Shown: one piece after another, positions 58,173 to 64,000 of the stretch
Position numbering within the stretch: position 1 is the first letter of the stretch
Layout of the letters: each line of letters opens with the position of its first letter
NCBI GenBank assembly: GCA_007449985.2
Contig: VIIQ02000693.1
Coordinates: 1 to 64,000 of the forward strand
Length of the DNA stretch: 64,000 nt
Reading direction: 5' to 3'
DNA from: Desmodesmus armatus
Lineage: Eukaryota > Chlorophyta > Chlorophyceae > Sphaeropleales > Scenedesmaceae
The notes under the pieces: generated by a model
The model's database searches: none
What the model was told of the DNA's origin: nothing
Seen by the model: only the letters and a program-made list of their open reading frames with translations
Translations under genes and position numbers: made by a program

Positions 58173-58256
58173 CCTGCAAGCAGTGCAGAGTGAAGTTCCA
58201 CTCGGCGTGTATGTAAGTGGTGCAGGTCTATCGGCCAGGTGCTGGCACTGCTCGTC
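58173..58256 (+). pseudogene. Tandem partial copy of the LTN1 RING-coding DNA
   Basis: Bases 58173-58256 repeat about 58070-58158, offset by roughly 100 bp, directly after the LTN1 stop codon. The copy still encodes CKQCRVKFHSACM, keeping Cys, Cys, His and Cys ligands, and then meets TAA. That TAA lies inside TATGTAAGTGG, a perfect-looking 5' splice site. Confidence 0.85.
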
Positions 58257-59271
58257 CATGTCTTGGAAGGGCATGGTTAGGGGGGGGGGAACCACTCAAC
58301 CTAAACCCTAACTTGGGCAGGTTGTGCTGCATGGGGTGTGGGCATGGAGGTCTTGCTGGATATGCTGTTGACTTTGGGTCAGGCTGTGCTGGTGTCATGG
58401 GCGCAGCTGGGTTGCAATGTAACTATCTTTCACTGCTGCTTCAGTGGAGTGTAGTATGCCTTTGATGCTACTGACTGACGCTGCATGGCAGCTTTGGTTG
58501 ACCTGGCATGCCTGTGGTGTGGTGCTGATACTTGGTGCTGTACCATGTCTGACAAGACCTTTGCGTAGCTCTTGGCTGAGATGTTCCACTTGCAAGTGCT
58601 CCTATGCAACAGATCCTGCTTACAGCAGTCTGTCTCCAAGCAGCAACATTGCAGCACCTCATGCTAAACCCTTGAGCTGTAACCCAGGCATGCATGACAT
58701 CACAGCCCCTGGAACCTTGCAGCAGAAGTGCCATTCTCTCAGGCGTGACCAGAGGTAACCTTAGAGTTTTGGGAATGACAAAGACATCAAGGAGCCCCAA
58801 GCTGCAAATGCACCTTGCAGCAAGCACTTGGGGGAGGGTGGGGCTTGGCCGCACTTGCATGGCTCACATGCACAGTAAGCAGGGCATGAACGCTGACTGT
58901 ATCAGAAATGTTTGCACATACAGAATCTGGCCAGCCCTGCTCGAATGTTGTGCAGACAATGAATGAAGCATTGAAGGACTTGCCCGGGAAACAGGGACCA
59001 TGAGTGTGCTCGCCCACAATATGCTGCTGCACACTAACGACTTACATCAGATTAAATGATCAACACCAAGTATGCTGGATGGGGCTGTGGCGCCACACGT
59101 CAACCTCCGGTTTTACCGCGCGGGTTACTTGCTAGACTCCTACGTCCCTTAGATACCTGCCACACCCATAATTGCAGTTGTTTTGTCTTTAAATCAGGAT
59201 AAAACATACCTGGTTGCTGTATTCCCTCAGTATCCCGCCGCATTTGGCCAGGCTGTACTGGAGCAATCGGT
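58257..59271. other. LTN1 3' flank and upstream region of the secreted-protein gene
   Basis: No gene seen. Contains the candidate LTN1 poly(A) signal. The last 150 bp before 59272 are less GC-rich and probably hold the promoter of the next gene. Confidence 0.5.
58418..58422 (+). terminator. Candidate LTN1 poly(A) signal TGTAA
   Basis: First TGTAA after the LTN1 stop, about 250 nt downstream; another lies near 58678. If it is used, the duplicated RING fragment is part of the 3' UTR. Confidence 0.45.
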
Positions 59272-60341
59272 ATGGCGCGCAGCAAGCTTCAGCTTGTCAC
59301 ACTAGTTGTTTTACTGGCGTGCTGTACAGCTCAGAACTACAACCATCGCCCCAGCTTCGCTGATGTCCTGCATGGCAGGACAGCAGGTCCCATCAGTCCT
59401 GCTAGCAGCGCTGCAGCCTCTGTAGCATCTGTGCAAGCAGCAAATGAGAGAGATGTTTCAAAAGACACCGCGAAGCCTTCACATGAGCCTGAGTACTACG
59501 AAGGTCCCCACACAGAGGAGCGGGAGGTGTGCTTACAGGAGGTCTCCAGGCGGGCTTGCACTGGGCTGTCAGCAAGCGCATGTCAAGGAAGCGAGGCCTG
59601 CCGGATTGTCAACGAGCTTTGGACGTAAGTTGCTATTGGAACATGAGCAGCGCATTTCCTGATCAGCTTGCCCATCACGAAGCTTCAGTTCCAAGTTTGC
59701 CATTTGTCTGTCAGCACTCAGTGCAGTGACTACATCAGCATGCCATCAACAGCCTACGCCAATTCAAAACGGCACCTGCTCGACGCTTTCTGAGTGTGAG
59801 CTGTTAAGTGCTGACACGTCAGGCAACACTTGTACCTAAGCTAGGCTGTACTCAACTGTTCAGCTTGCCTCAACAACACATTCCGTACCGTATGGGCCAT
59901 GCCCGCTGGGACCGGCGTGTGCAGGTCTGACTTTGCCTGCTGTGACGATGTCTACAAGAACGCTGATGATTACTCCTATGGGCGGGACGGTGGCAGCATT
60001 GCCAACAGGCTGCGCAACCCGGCTGCCCACAGCAGCGCTGGGTACTGCGACTGGTTCGTGAGCCATGTTGCAAGGCCCAATGGGGGCGTTGAGGTCACCC
60101 CAGGCATCAAGAAATACGGCAAGGCTTCTGCCATCTGCGTAAGTGCAACAACGACTGCAGCAGTCACTTACTAGCTGTTGCCAGTTGAGAGTTCAGAATT
60201 GAAATTACGCTGATGGAGTACTGGAGTAGCAAGGCAGCCGCCATGGCAGCAGCTTGTGCCTGATCATGTCACTGCTGACAATACACGCATGCCCACCCAT
60301 AACAGTAGCCTCAAGCCCTGTGGTGCTGAGTGGCTGACGTG

Positions 60342-60384
<43 letters not shown>

Positions 60385-61091
60385 ATGGCTGCTGCTTCTG
60401 TTGCTCTGTCCGTGCACAGTACTACGGCGGGAAGGAAGGCGACTGCGGCTCAGGGCCCTTCTGCGAGGGCATGACTTTTGAGCTGTCAGGGTATCTCTAC
60501 ATGATCGACAATGCCTACAGCATGCTGCCAGGAGGCACAGACACTGACGAGGGCACCTGCCCTAACTTTGCTGGATGGGTTAACGACAATGATGCAAGGC
60601 GCAGGCATGCTAGGAGGCTCACTGCAGACGAGGATGCAGCAGACGCTGTGGAGGCCGATGCAGCAGCAGCAGCAGCAGAGACTGCTACTGCCAGCACACA
60701 GTCCTTCGGTCTGCGTGGGTTCATTGCAGATGAGGCCGCCACAGTCCCTGTGGCATCCGAAATGGCAGCAGAGTCCCAGTACTACGATGGCCAATATGAC
60801 GGCTACCACTACGGTCACCAAGACGGCTACAGTCACCAGGAGGGTTACAGCACACCCGACAAGACCATCTATGTCGGCCCTGCTACAGTCATCAGCGGCA
60901 TTGTCTCCTCTGCTGCTGGCCACCGTAAGGAGAAGTGGGACAGCGCTGTGTTTGAGTGGGTGGTTGACTTCGCACGCTTTGAGGGTACGACCGGCATGAC
61001 CACCACGCCTAACCCCTCCCTGCCCTGGGTGCGCGACAAGCAGTTCAAGTTCACTTTCTACACCACGAAGGGCTACTCTGCAGCACTGTGA
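59272..61091 (+). CDS. Secreted protein, 412 aa, unknown family
   Basis: Exons 59272-59624, 59925-60138 and 60420-61091 (phases 2, 0; whole codons overall). The N-terminus MARSKLQLVTLVVLLACCTA is a clear signal peptide. The mature N-terminal half has paired cysteines (CLQEVSRRACTGLSASACQG, then FACCDD, GYCDWFVSH, EGDCGSGPFC) that suggest disulfides. The third exon adds an Ala/Glu-rich spacer, a Tyr/Gly/His/Gln stretch (QYDGYHYGHQDGYSHQEGYS) and a conserved-looking C-terminal block (KTIYVGPATVISGIV, WDSAVFEWVVDFARF). I do not recognise the family; a cell-wall or extracellular-matrix role is only an inference. The exon 2 acceptor was picked because it is the one that fits the donor phase; others nearby hit stops. 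Confidence 0.75.
60341..60383 (+). repeat. (CTG)14 just upstream of a 3' splice site
   Basis: CTG repeats end 36 bp before the GTGCACAG acceptor of the last exon of the secreted-protein gene. Confidence 0.9.
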
Positions 61092-61208
61092 GGGAATGCG
61101 TGATGAGTAATCCTGACAAGAGCACAGGGGTTTGAGTGTGCAGCAGCGCTGTCACACTGCAGCCACAGAATGCCCTGAGCAGCTGGCTGTTTTTTCGGTG
61201 ATCGATAA

Positions 61209-61264
61209 TAGGATATCCTAGGATATGTTGTAGGATATCCTAGGATATATATCATAGGATATCC
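61209..61264. repeat. Array of nested palindromes (AGGATATCCT)
   Basis: TAGGATATCCTAGGATAT occurs at 61209-61226 and 61231-61248, with a third partial copy at 61253-61264. AGGATATCCT and ATATCCTAGGATAT are each self-complementary, so the 56 bp can fold on itself in several registers on either strand. Confidence 0.9.
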
Positions 61265-62605
61265 TCAGGGCTGTGCTGTGCGGCTTGAGCAGAGAAAGTG
61301 TGCTCATAGGGCAGTTGAACTCTACAGAACCGAGTCCAGGCCCCTCCGCACAGTTGCTTGAGGGTTGGCTGCAGCTGCTGCTGCTGTCCTTAGTGCTGTT
61401 GTGTGCAGCCTGATGGGTTACAGAGGTGATTGCAATGCTGCGGGTGCTTTGTAGGGCCGCCTGCTTGCCCAGTTGCATGGCATCCATCTGTTTGCTGCTG
61501 GGCACGGTGATCCTAGTAGGAGTGTACTGTCCCCGTGAGGAGGCTTGGGATGCTGCAGTGTGGGAGTGCAGTGTAGGCTGCCTGCAGCTGGACTAAAATT
61601 GTTGCAAGATTGAGCCACCTGCAAGGTGGCCAGTAGGCACCCCGTAGTACGGCGCAGCAGGGAGTGCACGCATGGGCTGGCCTCGTCCGCAAGCTAGGTT
61701 GGCCCGCTGAGTGTGTCTGTGCCCTTGCTTGCTCCTGATGCAGCTAAGAATTTGCTGGGAGGAGAGCACCACTCACAATGACCACTTCAAGGTTGGTCAC
61801 TCACTCGCACTAGGCAGTGGGGTACACTGTGCCTCTAGATGAATGTGTGTGCATGAATGGACGTGAATACCTGGGTGGCAAGGCATACATATTGGTGGTG
61901 GTACTGTGTACCGGTATGACCGTGTCACTGTGTATGGCAGTGTTGCTGTACTGCAACCAACAGAACGAACACAGTGGTGGCAGCAGGGTGTCACACCCAC
62001 AAGGCTTTTCCTGCAATTTGGGCTGCTAGTTTGGGCTTCAAGCCCAAGTTGTTGACATCCCTCGATCACGATGGCCCGATGTTGCGCCAGTGACAGATTC
62101 TAACTTTGCAGGTATGCAGCCTTGGTGGTGTAGAGACGCGTATTATGGAAGTATCTTTTTGCGTTCGACGCGTATTGCAAGCATCTTTTTGCATGGGTCT
62201 GTTTCTGCCAGTACAGTTATTCTGCCAGTACAGATCAGATGTGTAGACATTACATAATAATAGATTCATACACCTTCCATTCCACCAGTGGTATACGCTG
62301 TTGATGTGTGCCCAGTGTGTTGTGCTGTTGGGTGTGAACTACAATTTTCCCAGAAGAGTGTGTTGTGTAATTGGAAAATATGCGCTGTCGCTGTATGGTA
62401 CTGAATCTGGCAAAGTGTTGGTATGGTGCAAGGGGAACTGTGACTGAACCACAATTTTGTGACTGGTTCACTCACAGTTTTGTATGAACACGAAGTTTGC
62501 AGAGGACAGCTTCCTCATCTGTCATCATCTGTCAAAATAAATCCAACAAACATTAGTATCGTGCAACAGGGGCAAGTCAGGTACACTGCAACGGTTGCAC
62601 ACGTA

Positions 62606-62610
62606 TTACA
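62606..62610 (-). terminator. Candidate ELIP poly(A) signal
   Basis: TTACA on the plus strand (TGTAA on the minus strand), about 200 nt past the ELIP stop codon. Confidence 0.45.
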
Positions 62611-62809
62611 TTGTGCACACGACCAACCCACCACAAAAGCCTGACTGAAGATATTTTTCTCTTGGTAGGTGCATGTATTTTTGCACACGTGCACAACACA
62701 CCAAGCAATGCTTTGTCACAACTGCAGGATCACTGTCAAAATCGGCTACCAAACGCAACTGATAAGTCATTATACAATGCAATGGTGCAGCAACTCAATC
62801 AATCCTTGT

Positions 62810-64000
62810 TCAGAACAGGTGAGGGAAGAAGGGCCTGCCAAAGTATGACTCGAAGAGGATAAGGCCCACAAAGCCAATCATGGCAATGCGGCCTGTGGTG
62901 ACCTCAAGCTGCAAGGGGGAAATGAGAGCAGGAGGCAGGCAGCAAGCGCAGCATGCTGTGAGACTGTGCTTTCCACGAGGCTGTTGTGATCAATCCTTAT
63001 TACAGAGCTTGCGTGACTGGCTACTATGCCTAGTAGAGGCATGAGTTGCTGGGCAGCACTGGCATACATGACGCAGCAAGCACTCAAGATTAGTTGCACA
63101 GACTGTCTCCACCGCCACAAGGCCTGGCTTGCCAACCCGTGCGGGTTGCACCATCAAAGTACTGAGCATTTAGTCAACCGCGCGGCGTGGTCAAGCCGCA
63201 GTCTGCGTGCATGGGCACGGCATGCGCAAGGAGGGGCAGGTGCTGCGTTCAAACACGTTGTGTTTTACTGTGACTCACCGCTGGTGTGAATGGTCCACTC
63301 TTGACGTTGTAGCTCTGGCCCTGCATGAAGGGGATCCAGCTGGCTGCTGTGAATACCACAAAGGTGGCAATGGTCAGGAATGGGTACCTGTGCACCTGCT
63401 GGAAGACGTCAATGCCCTGGGTCAGCTCCCAGAAGGCGGCAACAGCAAAGCCCAGCATGGCCAGGCGGCTGTTGGTGACCTCAGGGCCCAGACCATCATA
63501 TGCCTGCATCTCTGCAGGAGGGAACACAGCAGCGGCAGTGGGCGCAGCGGCATGAAACTCAGCAAAGGGCTGTACAAGGCCTTTGAGCTGTTTCCTTGCT
63601 ATTGTGCTCGCACGCACTGCTCATGTTGCCAGTCTTGCATTGACTGTGCCAAAGCATGCATTGTGCTGCATTCTCCGAGGATGCATGACAAGAGTCTGTC
63701 TTGATGTGATGATGCAGCCGCAGGCAAAACTGGCAGTAGCAGTAGCCCTCTGTTCCACCAACAAGTGCTGGCACTGCAATGCATGCACGCTCACAGAGGC
63801 AAAACATGCTGACAAGCCTTCAAGCATGTCACAAGCTTGTCACAAACAGGGACAATGCACTAACTGGTCAGCTTACCTCCAAATGAGCGTCCGTCCTGGC
63901 TGTCCAGCTGCTTCATGATGCGTGCACTGGTCTCATCGGACTGGCCTGCCAGCACTGTTGCCTGGTAGCCCTCCTTGTCCTTGTTCTGCACGGGGGTCAG
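62810..64000 (-). CDS. ELIP: Early light-induced protein (ELIP), 3' part, runs off window
   Basis: A thylakoid stress-induced member of the chlorophyll a/b-binding superfamily. Visible exons on the minus strand: 64000-63877 (5' end outside the window), 63511-63279, 62908-62810; phases join cleanly and the stop is TGA at 62812-62810. The first visible exon encodes a soluble stretch (SARIMKQLDSQDGRSFG). The second has helix 1 with the chlorophyll-binding signature EVTNSRLAMLGFAVAAFWE and helix 2 (YPFLTIATFVVFTAASWIPF). The third has helix 3, LEVTTGRIAMIGFVGLILFE, ending RPFFPHLF. Three helices with paired E..(N/T).R.AM.G motifs are typical of ELIPs and separate it from one-helix proteins. The transit peptide and promoter lie outside the window. 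Confidence 0.9.

Larger units (their letters stand above)
61092..62809. other. 1.7-kb intergenic region between convergent genes
   Basis: Holds the 3' flanks of the secreted-protein gene and the ELIP gene. Apart from the palindromic repeats at 61209-61264, I see no gene or RNA. Short duplications such as GCGTATTGCAAGCATCTTTTT versus CGTATTATGGAAGTATC at about 62140-62190 are weak. Confidence 0.5.

Overview
This is nuclear DNA of a green alga, most likely a core chlorophyte; the order (perhaps Sphaeropleales or Chlamydomonadales) is a guess. The evidence is dense GT-AG introns, GC-rich coding sequence full of GCN/CAG runs that give Ala/Gln/Ser tracts, TGTAA motifs placed as chlorophyte polyadenylation signals, a three-helix chlorophyll-binding ELIP, an MsrA with a likely plastid leader, and eukaryotic Listerin.

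Layout. Bases 145-3251 are a tandem satellite of about 555 bp with poly-G tracts. From 4052 to 10823 (minus) lies a 13-exon, frame-consistent KDZ-superfamily (Kyakuja-Dileera-Zisupton) transposase gene of 1152 aa. It is divergent from a single-exon, low-complexity 580-aa ORF (11332-13074, plus). After about 3.5 kb without a supportable gene, one enormous gene occupies 16549-40593 (plus). It has 16 exons, the largest about 14.8 kb, and would encode about 6250 aa: exon-coded GPDG-type repeats, several membrane segments, glycine-zipper-like repeats, 11/22-residue amphipathic repeats, and Ala/Ser-rich super-repeats. I do not recognise it as a described family. It is the main novelty of the window.

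The right half is housekeeping. MSRA (41815-44893, plus) converges with an ADP-ribosylglycohydrolase (45910-49862, minus). That gene shares a short divergent promoter with Listerin/LTN1 (50126-58168, plus). A secreted Cys-containing protein (59272-61091, plus) and the 3' part of an ELIP (62810-64000, minus, running off the window) follow. For KDZ, MSRA, ARH and LTN1, the exon junctions I chose close in phase and sum to whole codons.

Three cross-cutting patterns stand out. First, small local duplications of exon edges recur in or beside introns of nearly every gene: KDZ, giant gene, MSRA, ARH and LTN1. Second, many 3' splice sites follow TGTGC- or CTG-type repeats rather than a simple pyrimidine tract. 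Third, the giant gene needs seven single-base frame corrections, all in the same sense. One satellite copy shows the same kind of single-base losses, which points to deletion errors in the assembly rather than to biology.
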